Positions 1-6,978 of a DNA stretch of 64,000 nt are shown one piece after another (within the stretch, counting starts at the first letter, position 1; the number at the start of each line of letters is the position of its first letter). This DNA is from Paenisporosarcina sp. FSL H8-0542 (GTDB lineage: Bacteria > Bacillota > Bacilli > Bacillales_A > Planococcaceae), in NCBI RefSeq assembly GCF_038632915.1, contig NZ_CP152050.1, positions 476,001 through 540,000 on the forward strand, given 5' to 3'. The translations under genes were made by a program, and so were the position numbers. The notes below the pieces were generated by a model. The model saw only the letters and a list, made by a program, of their open reading frames with translations, made no database searches and was not told the DNA's origin.

Positions 1-365
1 TGGTATTCGCATTCCCACTATGGAATAAAACGATTCCAGCTCCTTTACAAACGTTCATTGATTACATTTACCGTGCGGGTGTAACATTCAGCTATAATGA
101 AAATGGACCAGTTGGTTTAGTACCGGATAAAAAAGTTATTATTTTAAATGCACGTGGTGGTGTTTACTCGACACCAGAAATGGCACCATCTGAAATGAGC
201 GTCAACTATGTGCGTATGATCATGAATTTCTTCGGTATTACTAATATTGAAGAAGTCATTATTGAAGGGCACAATCAATATCCAGACCGTGCAGAACAAA
301 TTATTGCAGATGGAATGTCTGAAGTGAAAGCTGTGGCATCACGTTTGGCGAAAGTAACAGTTTAA
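1..365 (+). CDS. azoR: FMN-dependent NADH-azoreductase, C-terminal part
   Basis: The reading frame is open from the window edge and leaves about 120 C-terminal residues of a roughly 210-residue flavodoxin-fold enzyme. The segments FPLWNKTIPAPLQTFID, YNENGPVGL and LNARGGVYS are typical of AzoR proteins, where they line the FMN and quinone pocket. The family reduces azo compounds and quinones by two electrons using NADH, in the cytoplasm. In B. subtilis, azoreductases belong to the YodB and MhqR regulons, which fits the YodB-like regulator and MhqR-type boxes elsewhere in this window. The 5' end and promoter lie outside, so its own control cannot be read. A terminator follows directly. Confidence 0.9.
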   Translation, partial: VFAFPLWNKTIPAPLQTFIDYIYRAGVTFSYNENGPVGLVPDKKVIILNARGGVYSTPEMAPSEMSVNYVRMIMNFFGITNIEEVIIEGHNQYPDRAEQIIADGMSEVKAVASRLAKVTV

Positions 366-370
366 GATGC

Positions 371-410
371 AAAAAGGATTGGGCACATTGTGTCCAATCC
401 TTTTCTTTTT
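371..410. terminator. bidirectional intrinsic terminator
   Basis: AAAAAGGATTGG and CCAATCCTTTT pair around a GC-containing loop, with T-rich runs on both strands. It can end azoR from the left and the DUF2500 gene from the right. Confidence 0.85.
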
Positions 411-783
411 ACTCTTCTTTTTTCTTTCGCTCAAACCCTTTAAACCGCGATCCTTGAAAAGTGAGCATCCCCAAGTCTTCTTCGGCTAGTAACCCAAACT
501 GGGAGCCATCGACGCCCAGTTCCATTCGATCTCCACTTTGTACTTGGAACGTCACGTAATACCACGTGCTTGCAGACGAATCTCCATGACCGCCGGAAGT
601 TTCAGTGCGTTTCGTTACGACTTCAGCCGGTACGGTCAATACCGGTGATTGATTGTTTTTCGACCATTGAGATATTCCTTTGATTATGACAAAAATAAAA
701 GTCCCGATTACTAAAGTGAAAATGAGAATGAAAAACGTAAAGAAAATGCCTGTTCCGAGTCCAGAAAACATAAATAAATCCAT
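409..783 (-). CDS. DUF2500 family membrane protein
   Basis: This 124-residue protein has one strongly hydrophobic N-terminal segment (about residues 10-36) and then a small soluble domain. The segment TVPAEVVTKRTETSG, then STWYYVTFQ, is the conserved core of DUF2500 proteins. Function is unknown; the fold suggests a membrane-anchored beta-rich module facing outside or the periphery. The C-terminus is highly basic and acidic (KGFERKKKEE). The stop codon sits beside the terminator shared with azoR. No partner gene is adjacent, so the context does not point to a pathway. Confidence 0.8.
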   Translation of the reverse strand: MDLFMFSGLGTGIFFTFFILIFTLVIGTFIFVIIKGISQWSKNNQSPVLTVPAEVVTKRTETSGGHGDSSASTWYYVTFQVQSGDRMELGVDGSQFGLLAEEDLGMLTFQGSRFKGFERKKKEE

Positions 784-859
784 AATTTACAAACCCCCTG
801 TAGTAAATGATACGAATTACGAGTAAAATAGTTTCAATATTAAAAAGAAGGTGACAACA

Positions 860-1882
860 ATGATTTGCTATCCAAATGCTCTTCAACCAAGACAGACTAT
901 AGGATTCACTGCTCCTTCCTCCGGTGTAGAAGAAGAACTTCACCACTTGATTCATCAGAGCCAGAAACAGTTTGAAAATCGAGGATTTAACATAGAAATT
1001 GGGGAAACGGTGTGGACACAGCATAAAGCCGCTTCAGCCACGAAAGAAAAGCGAGCAAAAGAACTGAATGCGATGCTTCAAAACAAAGATATCCACGCAA
1101 TTATCCCTCCATGGGGAGGGGAAATCCTACAGGAGATTTTGCCGCTTATTGAGTGGGAGCAAGCACAATCAAAATGGATTCTTGGCTATTCGGATACAAG
1201 TACTCTGTTGTTCGCATTGACATTGAAAACGGGTATTGCAACCGCACACGGAACGAACTTCGTCGACGTGAGAAGTGACGAATGGGATCCAACTACGAGT
1301 AGATTTTTGGATGTCCTATCTGCTGAAGAAGGAGCAATCATCCATCAAGCTTCTTCTCTCAACTATCAATCTGAATGGTCTCATGATAGACAACCAAAAC
1401 CGTACGTTTTTAATCTTGATACTGAGACGAAGTGGGAAACAGTTTACAATCGGCCGGTAGAAATGAAAGGCCGCCTTCTCGGTGGTTGCATGGATACCAT
1501 TCGCCATTTAATCGGTACACCTTACGGAGACGTGAAAACGTTCCAGCAAACATACTTGGCAAATGAACCAATCGTGTGGTTCCTTGAGAACTGTGATATG
1601 TCCGCAACAGATTTCCACCGTACGCTAATGCAAATGCAGCAAACGGGTTGGTTTGATTATGCATCCGGAATCGTTTTTGGACGCACACCAGCAGGTCAGG
1701 AGGTTGGGGGATTCACCACGCTTGATGCAATGGAAAGGTTGGCAGAATCGACAAACTTACCTATTATCTATAATGCTGATATCGGTCATGTGCCGCCGCA
1801 GATGACTTTCGTCAATGGAGCGTATGCAGTGATTAAAGCTTCAGACGGTAAAGGTGAAGTGACCATGACATTGAAAAAATAA
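860..1882 (+). CDS. S66 family LD-carboxypeptidase (LdcA/MccF-like)
   Basis: Serine peptidase of family S66, which covers muramoyl-tetrapeptide L,D-carboxypeptidases in murein recycling and MccF-type microcin immunity peptidases. Visible signatures are GFTAPSSG near the N-terminus, IIPPWGGE, GYSD with the nucleophilic Ser at about residue 111, WFLEN with the likely catalytic Glu, and IGHVPPQ with the catalytic His near the C-terminus. I start at the ATG at 860 (340 residues). The GTG nine bases upstream lies inside the AAGGTG ribosome-binding site. The protein has no signal peptide, so it is cytoplasmic. Whether it acts on murein peptides or on an antibiotic adduct cannot be told from sequence. 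Confidence 0.88.
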   Translation: MICYPNALQPRQTIGFTAPSSGVEEELHHLIHQSQKQFENRGFNIEIGETVWTQHKAASATKEKRAKELNAMLQNKDIHAIIPPWGGEILQEILPLIEWEQAQSKWILGYSDTSTLLFALTLKTGIATAHGTNFVDVRSDEWDPTTSRFLDVLSAEEGAIIHQASSLNYQSEWSHDRQPKPYVFNLDTETKWETVYNRPVEMKGRLLGGCMDTIRHLIGTPYGDVKTFQQTYLANEPIVWFLENCDMSATDFHRTLMQMQQTGWFDYASGIVFGRTPAGQEVGGFTTLDAMERLAESTNLPIIYNADIGHVPPQMTFVNGAYAVIKASDGKGEVTMTLKK

Positions 1883-1885
1883 CAA

Positions 1886-1925
1886 AAAGCTGTTCTTCCC
1901 TGAAATAGAGAAGAACAGCTTTTCT
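1886..1925 (+). terminator. intrinsic terminator of the S66 peptidase gene
   Basis: AAAAAGCTGTTCTTC and GAAGAACAGCTTTT form a long stem followed by a T-rich tract. Confidence 0.85.
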
Positions 1926-1935
1926 TATGATAATC

Positions 1936-2187
1936 CTTGGCAAAGTATGAAACTCCACCGGCAATAGCTTGCAGAATAAAGACAACAAATAACAAGGTAA
2001 TTAAACGCCAATCGAAAATAGCTGTAGTAAGAGAGTCGACTAAGTTTTTTGTAACTAAGGGAATGACTAATCCGGTTATCGTTTCAGCCAAGGCCAAAAT
2101 AACCGCGAAAATAGTTATGCCTATAGGCCATTTGAGTGAACGAATCAATTGGAAAAATTGTGTGGATGATGAACTTTCAATCTTCAA
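1936..2187 (-). pseudogene. remnant of an ABC exporter (N-terminal membrane domain only)
   Basis: The minus strand encodes about 84 residues resembling the start of BmrA/YvcC-type ABC multidrug exporters: a cytoplasmic lead-in (FFQLIRSLKWPIG), TM1 with LAETITGLVIPLVTKNLVDSL, and TM2. Similarity then stops where the frame runs into the terminator of the S66 gene. The rest of the membrane domain and the whole ATP-binding domain are missing. The start would be TTG with an upstream AAGGGA. The fragment cannot be functional as a transporter and looks like the leftover of a deletion whose junction is near 1935. Confidence 0.7.
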
Positions 2188-2262
2188 AGTGTATGTCGTC
2201 CCTTCGTATCATTAAAATTAGTTAGTAATACCCAATTTTAATACTAATCTATCAGAGAAACA

Positions 2263-2290
2263 TTGACTATCTTCCGACATTAATCGACAA
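2263..2290 (+). promoter_or_regulatory. candidate sigma-A promoter of the GGDEF-EAL gene
   Basis: TTGACT at 2263-2268 and GACAAT at 2285-2290 are 16 bp apart, in the gap ahead of the diguanylate-type gene. Confidence 0.4.
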
Positions 2291-2380
2291 TAATATAGGA
2301 AATGAATATTGCATACATTTGGCATTTATATACAACATTTGGAAAATGAATGGATTGGGATAGATATGGGAGGTGACAAT

Positions 2381-4543
2381 GTGTCAAATAGACAAGTACA
2401 AGCTTATTTTTTGTTGGTTATCATTTTATTGACAGTTGTTACCTTAACTATTTTTAATTATAAATCTTCAAAAGAATTTGTCCAAGAAACTGTAAAAAAA
2501 GAAAATCGTTTATTACTTGATAACTTTACAGATGAAACAAATAAGTTCTCAAATGAACGTGTAGCCGAGCTTGAGTTGATAGCTGATTACATAACGTTAC
2601 TTAAAACAGAAGAAGACATCGTTCAGTTTCTGAAGAATCAGCGTGAAAAAATGCCGTTTTTTTCTTCACTAGGTTTCATAACTCCTGAAGGGGAAGTGTT
2701 GGCGGGAGATGGTTCTCGTTTTAAAGTGAATCAACAAGAATCTTTTGATCGTGCTTTGCAGGGGGAGCTGGTCTTTAGTGAATTATTTCCTTACTATCAA
2801 GATTCCACACAGTTGGTAAGTGCAGTCCGAATTCCTGTATTCCAAGACGGCAATATCATTGGCGTACTCTCTGGAGTATTCAATATGGGCAATCTAGTTG
2901 GTGCGATCGCATCAGATTCAAACTTACCGGGGACATTATATTTATTTAGAGAGAATCAAGTGATTTTCTCTAATTCCAATCATGATTTTGAAACAGCTGT
3001 ACCTAATGGATCTCAAGTCCTGTCCCAAATCAACGCAATGGGTCAAGGGACCATCATAATAGATGAGAATAAAGCACATTATGTTATGTATCAGCATACT
3101 AGTGGCGGTTGGACATTTGTAGTTGACTCCTATAAAGAGAAGACTGTTCAGCAAATTTCCTCCATTTTTTGGCGTAATACGATGATTGTAGTATTAGCAA
3201 TTATCTTTCTTTGTAGCATTCTCTATTATTTGAAACGTAATGAACAACGTGAAGAAAACATGTTGAAACGTGATTTATTAACGAATTTGCCAAATCGGGT
3301 AGTGTTAGAAGAACGTTTAAAAAAAGGATTGAACCCACAGAATTTTAAAAGGTTCACCTTGTACTTTATCAATTTAGATCGATTTAAAGATATAAATGAA
3401 CGAAATGGCTATCAGTTGGGTGATAGAGTGCTATTTGAGACAAGTCGAAAAATCCAGGCATTTGCCGGCAAGAATGAGTTGTACAGAGTTGGCGGAGACG
3501 AATTTGTTCTGCTTGTACCCGCTCATTCGGAAGAAGAATTACGAACCAGGGGACTTGAACTAGTAAAATTAATGGAAGTGCCCATCGAATTATCTTCAAC
3601 GGAAAGTATGTGGGTAACATTCAGTGTCGGGATTCGTAAGTCTCAATTAGGTGACTGGCCAGATCTAATGATGCAAGATTCAACATTTGCAGTACAAGAA
3701 GCAAAAAAACAAGGCGGAAACCGTTTTGTCTTCTTCTCTCAGGAACTTGCCAATCAAAATGAGCGTGTTCGTTTGATTGCTAACAATGTGGTTCATGCGT
3801 TAGCCAACAATGAATTTTTCATGGTCTATCAGCCGGTTTATGATTTATCTACGAAAAACATAACGAGCTATGAAGCTTTGTTGAGGTGGAAGTCTCCAAC
3901 TATTGGACAAGTGTCCCCTGTGGAATTCATTCCTTTATTGGAAGAAAGCGAGTTGATTATTCCTGTTGGAAAATGGATTTTGCGCCAAGTGACGGCACAA
4001 CTGAATCGTTGGGAAGCGGAAGGACACGAGGATTTTCAAGTGGCTGTCAATATCTCCGTCAGGCAAATGATGCATCCCGATTTTTTACATGATGTAAAAT
4101 CCATTATTCACGAAGCTAATATATCTGCAAAGCGATTAATTTTTGAAATTACGGAAACCGTGGCAGTACAAAATAGTGAACTAGCCAATCAAATTTTGAC
4201 CGAGTTAAACAATTTAGGTGTCAAAACAGCACTGGATGATTTTGGAACCGGCTATTCTTCTTTATCAATATTAAAAATCTTACCTATCCAACAACTAAAA
4301 GTAGACCGATCCTTTATCGTGAAAATGGAACTAGAAGAAGACAAATCACTGGTGATTTTACAAGGGATTTTGGACATTGCTCGAAATCTTGGGATGACCA
4401 CTGTTATGGAGGGTGTAGAAACACTCGAACAGCTCGATTTATTGAAAAATATGGGTGCTCAAAAAATCCAAGGTTTTCTAATCAGCCAAGCCGTAGTGGC
4501 GGAGCTTGCAATTGAACTGCGAAAACAAACATGGCTGCATTAA
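2381..4543 (+). CDS. membrane sensor GGDEF-EAL protein (probable c-di-GMP phosphodiesterase)
   Basis: The protein has 720 residues: TM1 (about 7-27), an extracytoplasmic Cache-like sensor region (about 30-265), TM2 (about 270-290), GGDEF (about 300-455) and EAL (about 475-715). The EAL domain keeps EALLRW (498-500 EAL), VNISVRQM, the E-T-E segment, LDDFGTGYSSL, KVDRSF and EGVE, so phosphodiesterase activity is expected. The GGDEF motif itself is intact (371-375), but the upstream metal-binding motif reads NLDRFK instead of DLDRFK and no RxxD inhibitory site is present. I infer that GGDEF is a regulatory GTP-binding domain rather than a cyclase. The start is GTG at 2381 behind GGGAGGTGAC; the longer in-frame ATG at 2309 has no ribosome-binding site. 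Confidence 0.9.
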   Translation: MSNRQVQAYFLLVIILLTVVTLTIFNYKSSKEFVQETVKKENRLLLDNFTDETNKFSNERVAELELIADYITLLKTEEDIVQFLKNQREKMPFFSSLGFITPEGEVLAGDGSRFKVNQQESFDRALQGELVFSELFPYYQDSTQLVSAVRIPVFQDGNIIGVLSGVFNMGNLVGAIASDSNLPGTLYLFRENQVIFSNSNHDFETAVPNGSQVLSQINAMGQGTIIIDENKAHYVMYQHTSGGWTFVVDSYKEKTVQQISSIFWRNTMIVVLAIIFLCSILYYLKRNEQREENMLKRDLLTNLPNRVVLEERLKKGLNPQNFKRFTLYFINLDRFKDINERNGYQLGDRVLFETSRKIQAFAGKNELYRVGGDEFVLLVPAHSEEELRTRGLELVKLMEVPIELSSTESMWVTFSVGIRKSQLGDWPDLMMQDSTFAVQEAKKQGGNRFVFFSQELANQNERVRLIANNVVHALANNEFFMVYQPVYDLSTKNITSYEALLRWKSPTIGQVSPVEFIPLLEESELIIPVGKWILRQVTAQLNRWEAEGHEDFQVAVNISVRQMMHPDFLHDVKSIIHEANISAKRLIFEITETVAVQNSELANQILTELNNLGVKTALDDFGTGYSSLSILKILPIQQLKVDRSFIVKMELEEDKSLVILQGILDIARNLGMTTVMEGVETLEQLDLLKNMGAQKIQGFLISQAVVAELAIELRKQTWLH

Positions 4544-4546
4544 AAA

Positions 4547-4582
4547 AGGAACTTCTCTCGAATGAAGAGAAGTTCCTTTTGT
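4547..4582 (+). terminator. intrinsic terminator after the GGDEF-EAL gene
   Basis: AAAAGGAACTTCTCT and AGAGAAGTTCCTTTT pair around a short loop. Confidence 0.9.
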
Positions 4583-4618
4583 ATTCTTTTGAATTAGAAT
4601 TTTTCTACGTTATCTCAT

Positions 4619-4700
4619 GTCTAGTTCCAAGCGCAAACTCGCACAAAGAAGGCTTTCAAATCAACCTTCCAGAGCCGGCGTCGAGTTAGAGTGGTGCCTT
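4619..4700 (+). repeat. degenerate dispersed repeat, family A
   Basis: The segment opens with TGTCTAGTTCCAAGCGC, close to the TGTCTAGCTCCAGCGCC end of a dispersed intergenic repeat common in Bacillaceae. Related pieces occur at 16278, 18561, 39028 and 62113. It lies between a terminator and the yceI stop and encodes nothing recognisable. Confidence 0.45.
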
Positions 4701-4710
4701 TCATCTTCAA

Positions 4711-5232
4711 TTAAGCAGGATTTGCTTCAAGTTCTACAGTGATTTTAATGTCTTTTCCTACTAATACACCGCCAGTTTCAAGCGCTTGGTTCCATGTCAA
4801 ACCAAAATCTTCACGGTTGATTTTCGTTTCAGCTGTGAATCCAACTACTTCTTGGCCCCATGGGTTTGTGCCTTTACCTTCGTATTCAGCTTCAAAGACA
4901 ACCGGTTTCGTGATGTCTTTAATCGTTAAATCTCCAGCAATTTTATATTCGTCGTCATTTTTAGAGATGTTGTTAGCCACAAATTTGATTTCCGGAAACT
5001 CTTCAGCATTGAAAAAATCACCTGAACGAAGGTGGTTATCACGATCTTCGTTACCTGTATTAATACTTGCCACGTTGATGTTGAAGGCAATATTTGCATT
5101 AGTTAAATCTGCTTCATTCGCTACTACAGTTGCACCGAAATCACCGAAATTTCCACGTACTTTTGATACCATCATATGTTTTACAGAAAATCCAATACTT
5201 GAGTGAGCTGCATCGACATTCCAATTTTTCAT
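4711..5232 (-). CDS. YceI family protein
   Basis: The 173-residue protein matches the YceI-like lipocalin-type beta barrel: WNVDAAHSSIGFSVKHMMVSK at the start, then DLTIKDITKPV and FGLTWNQALETGGVLVG. The family binds isoprenoid or amide-type lipids. Unlike Gram-negative YceI it has no signal peptide, so it should be cytoplasmic. A strong ribosome-binding site (GGAGG) precedes the ATG. It is divergent from a YodB-like redox regulator, and its promoter carries MhqR-like half-sites, which suggests induction by quinones or other electrophiles. The exact ligand is unknown. Confidence 0.92.
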   Translation of the reverse strand: MKNWNVDAAHSSIGFSVKHMMVSKVRGNFGDFGATVVANEADLTNANIAFNINVASINTGNEDRDNHLRSGDFFNAEEFPEIKFVANNISKNDDEYKIAGDLTIKDITKPVVFEAEYEGKGTNPWGQEVVGFTAETKINREDFGLTWNQALETGGVLVGKDIKITVELEANPA

Positions 5233-5272
5233 TTTTTATTCCTCCATGTTGTTTTTTTATTCTCTATAAACT

Positions 5273-5301
5273 ACTATATGCAGTTAATATCTCGATGTCA
5301 A
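5273..5301 (-). promoter_or_regulatory. sigma-A promoter of yceI
   Basis: On the minus strand TTGACA (5296-5301) and TATAGT (5273-5278) are separated by exactly 17 bp, a near-consensus promoter. Confidence 0.75.
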
Positions 5302-5335
5302 TAGTTCTTAATTAAGATATCTCGAATTAAAGATA
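5288..5335. promoter_or_regulatory. MhqR-like operator half-sites in the yceI promoter
   Basis: TATCTCGA occurs at 5288-5295, inside the promoter spacer, and again at 5318-5325, 30 bp away. The second copy extends to TATCTCGAATTAAAGATA (5318-5335), 16 of 18 matches to the perfect palindrome found at 16423-16440. Placement within and just upstream of the -35/-10 region fits repression by an MhqR-type regulator. Confidence 0.55.
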
Positions 5336-5429
5336 ATTATTTATTTTTAATAAACGACAATATTTATCTCTCTAAAAGTAAGTTGTTAAAAGTAACCTGC
5401 TATTAAAAGGTAATTAAATTACTGTATGG

Positions 5430-5458
5430 TTTACGTGGGTTTTTATTTACGTTATAAT
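5430..5458 (+). promoter_or_regulatory. sigma-A promoter of the HxlR-type regulator
   Basis: TTTACG (5430-5435) and a perfect TATAAT (5453-5458) are 17 bp apart, 23 bp ahead of the start codon. Confidence 0.65.
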
Positions 5459-5481
5459 GACTAACTATAGAGGTGATTTCA

Positions 5482-5790
5482 ATGAAAGAAACTACATTAT
5501 GCCCACGTTTATCAAAAGCGATGGAACTTATCGGGAAAAGATGGACTGGCTTGATTTTATATCAATTATTAGAAGGTCCTCAGCGATTCAACGAAATTGA
5601 ATCAGCTTTGCCGGTTAGCGGACGTCTTCTTTCCGAACGCTTGAAAGAACTTGAAAAAGAAGGATTAGTTAAAAGACATGTTTTTGCCGAAGTACCTGTG
5701 AAAGTTGAATATTCTTTGACAGATAAAGGAAAAGGGCTGAAAGATGCAATTGCCAACATCGAACAGTGGTCAAAAGTATGGTTATCTTAA
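5482..5790 (+). CDS. HxlR/DUF24 family regulator, YodB/CatR-like
   Basis: The 102-residue winged-helix protein has the DUF24 pattern LCPRLSKAMELIGKRWTGLI, ERLKELEKEGLV and a beta-wing VPVKVEYSLTDKG. The Cys at residue 7, followed by Pro, matches the conserved redox-sensing Cys6 of B. subtilis YodB and CatR, which repress azoreductase and catechol-dioxygenase genes and are inactivated by quinone or diamide modification. Start is ATG at 5482; the GTG nine bases earlier is inside the AGAGGTG ribosome-binding site. Its setting next to yceI and near azoR supports a thiol/electrophile sensor role. Its exact targets are inferred. Confidence 0.85.
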   Translation: MKETTLCPRLSKAMELIGKRWTGLILYQLLEGPQRFNEIESALPVSGRLLSERLKELEKEGLVKRHVFAEVPVKVEYSLTDKGKGLKDAIANIEQWSKVWLS

Positions 5791-5796
5791 AATTAC

Positions 5797-5825
5797 TTGT
5801 CAAATAGATCGCCAATACGCATACT
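5797..5825 (+). promoter_or_regulatory. candidate sigma-A promoter of murB
   Basis: TTGTCA (5797-5802) and CATACT (5820-5825) are 17 bp apart, in the short gap between the regulator and murB. Confidence 0.45.
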
Positions 5826-5864
5826 ATGTAATGGAAAGAGTTAAGGGAAAGGATTTGGCTTTTC

Positions 5865-6779
5865 ATGACTAAACAGCGTTGGTTTGACGATTTAACAGAA
5901 AAAATTTCACACGAATGTGTAAAAATAGATGAACCACTTTACTTGCACACGATGACAAAAATGGGTGGCCGGGCCGATTTATTTGTATCTCCGACTACCG
6001 AAGAAGAAGCAATTTTTGTTGTGTCATATTCCCATCAACAACAGATACCCATGCTTTTGCTAGGGAATGGATCCAATATGGTGGTCCGAGATGGTGGAGT
6101 ACGTGGAATTGTCTTGAATTTGTCTAAGTTAAATGAAATAAAAATTGATGGTACGCGTGTATATGCTCAAAGCGGTGCTGATATCATTGATGTATCTAAA
6201 GCTGCAGCAAAAGAAACCTTATCAGGTCTCGAATTTGCGTGTGGTATCCCAGGTTCAGTCGGTGGTGCAATGGCCATGAATGCGGGCGCATACGGTGGAG
6301 AGATAAAAGATGTTATTTTCCAGTGTACTGTATTGACTCATGAAGGGGAAAAGCTGGTCTTATCGAAAGATGAGCTTGAGTTGGATTATCGCATGAGTGT
6401 GATTACGAAAAAAGGCTATTATGTATTATCTGCAGAATTTGACTTAGTTAGTGGAGATCAACTGACCATTGATGCGAAAATAGCGGATTTGACACATTTA
6501 CGTGAATCTAAACAACCTTTGGAATATCCTTCAGCAGGAAGTGTGTTTAAACGTCCTCCAGGTTATTTCGCTGGGAAACTTATTCAGGATTGCGAGTTGC
6601 AAGGCAAAGGATTTGGTGGAGCTGAAGTGTCGACGAAACATGCAGGCTTTATTGTAAATAAAAACAATGCCACTGCTACTGACTATATCCAAACAATTGA
6701 AATGGTCAAAGAGAAAGTAAAAGAACAATTCGGTATTGAATTAGATCTTGAAGTGAAAATTGTAGGCGAAAATGAATAA
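5865..6779 (+). CDS. murB: UDP-N-acetylenolpyruvoylglucosamine reductase
   Basis: MurB reduces UDP-GlcNAc-enolpyruvate to UDP-MurNAc with NADPH and FAD, the second committed step of peptidoglycan synthesis. The 304-residue length and the short type II layout match B. subtilis MurB. Visible features are the FAD-binding LGNGSNMVV and GLEFACGIPGSVGGA, with the catalytic Ser in YPSAGSVFKRP near residue 225, and a C-terminal GFIVNKNNATA segment. It stands alone with its own promoter and terminator, away from other mur genes, as is common in this order. Confidence 0.96.
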   Translation: MTKQRWFDDLTEKISHECVKIDEPLYLHTMTKMGGRADLFVSPTTEEEAIFVVSYSHQQQIPMLLLGNGSNMVVRDGGVRGIVLNLSKLNEIKIDGTRVYAQSGADIIDVSKAAAKETLSGLEFACGIPGSVGGAMAMNAGAYGGEIKDVIFQCTVLTHEGEKLVLSKDELELDYRMSVITKKGYYVLSAEFDLVSGDQLTIDAKIADLTHLRESKQPLEYPSAGSVFKRPPGYFAGKLIQDCELQGKGFGGAEVSTKHAGFIVNKNNATATDYIQTIEMVKEKVKEQFGIELDLEVKIVGENE

Positions 6780-6780
6780 A

Positions 6781-6822
6781 TGAAGAAGCCTCTAATTCCA
6801 TTGGGATTAGAGGCTTCTTTCA
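6781..6822 (+). terminator. intrinsic terminator of murB
   Basis: GAAGAAGCCTCTAATTCC pairs with GGGATTAGAGGCTTCTTTC; T-rich on both sides. Confidence 0.9.
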
Positions 6823-6869
6823 TTCCGTTAAACTAAAGAAACAATCTGTAGAAGAATTATTGGAATAAT

Positions 6870-6915
6870 ACAAGTGGAATGGACTGTGACAGGTCATGTC
6901 CACTTGTTTTTTATT
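6870..6915 (+). terminator. terminator-like hairpin in the leader of the acylase gene
   Basis: CAAGTGGA (6871-6878) pairs with TCCACTTG (6899-6906), followed by a run of T. It sits 64 bp ahead of the start codon of the next gene, so it may attenuate that gene or end a short transcript. Confidence 0.5.
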
Positions 6916-6978
6916 TGGAAGGACTTTTTTTGTATCAGTCGAAATAATATAGTAAGAAAGTATCAGGGGGAGAAAGAA

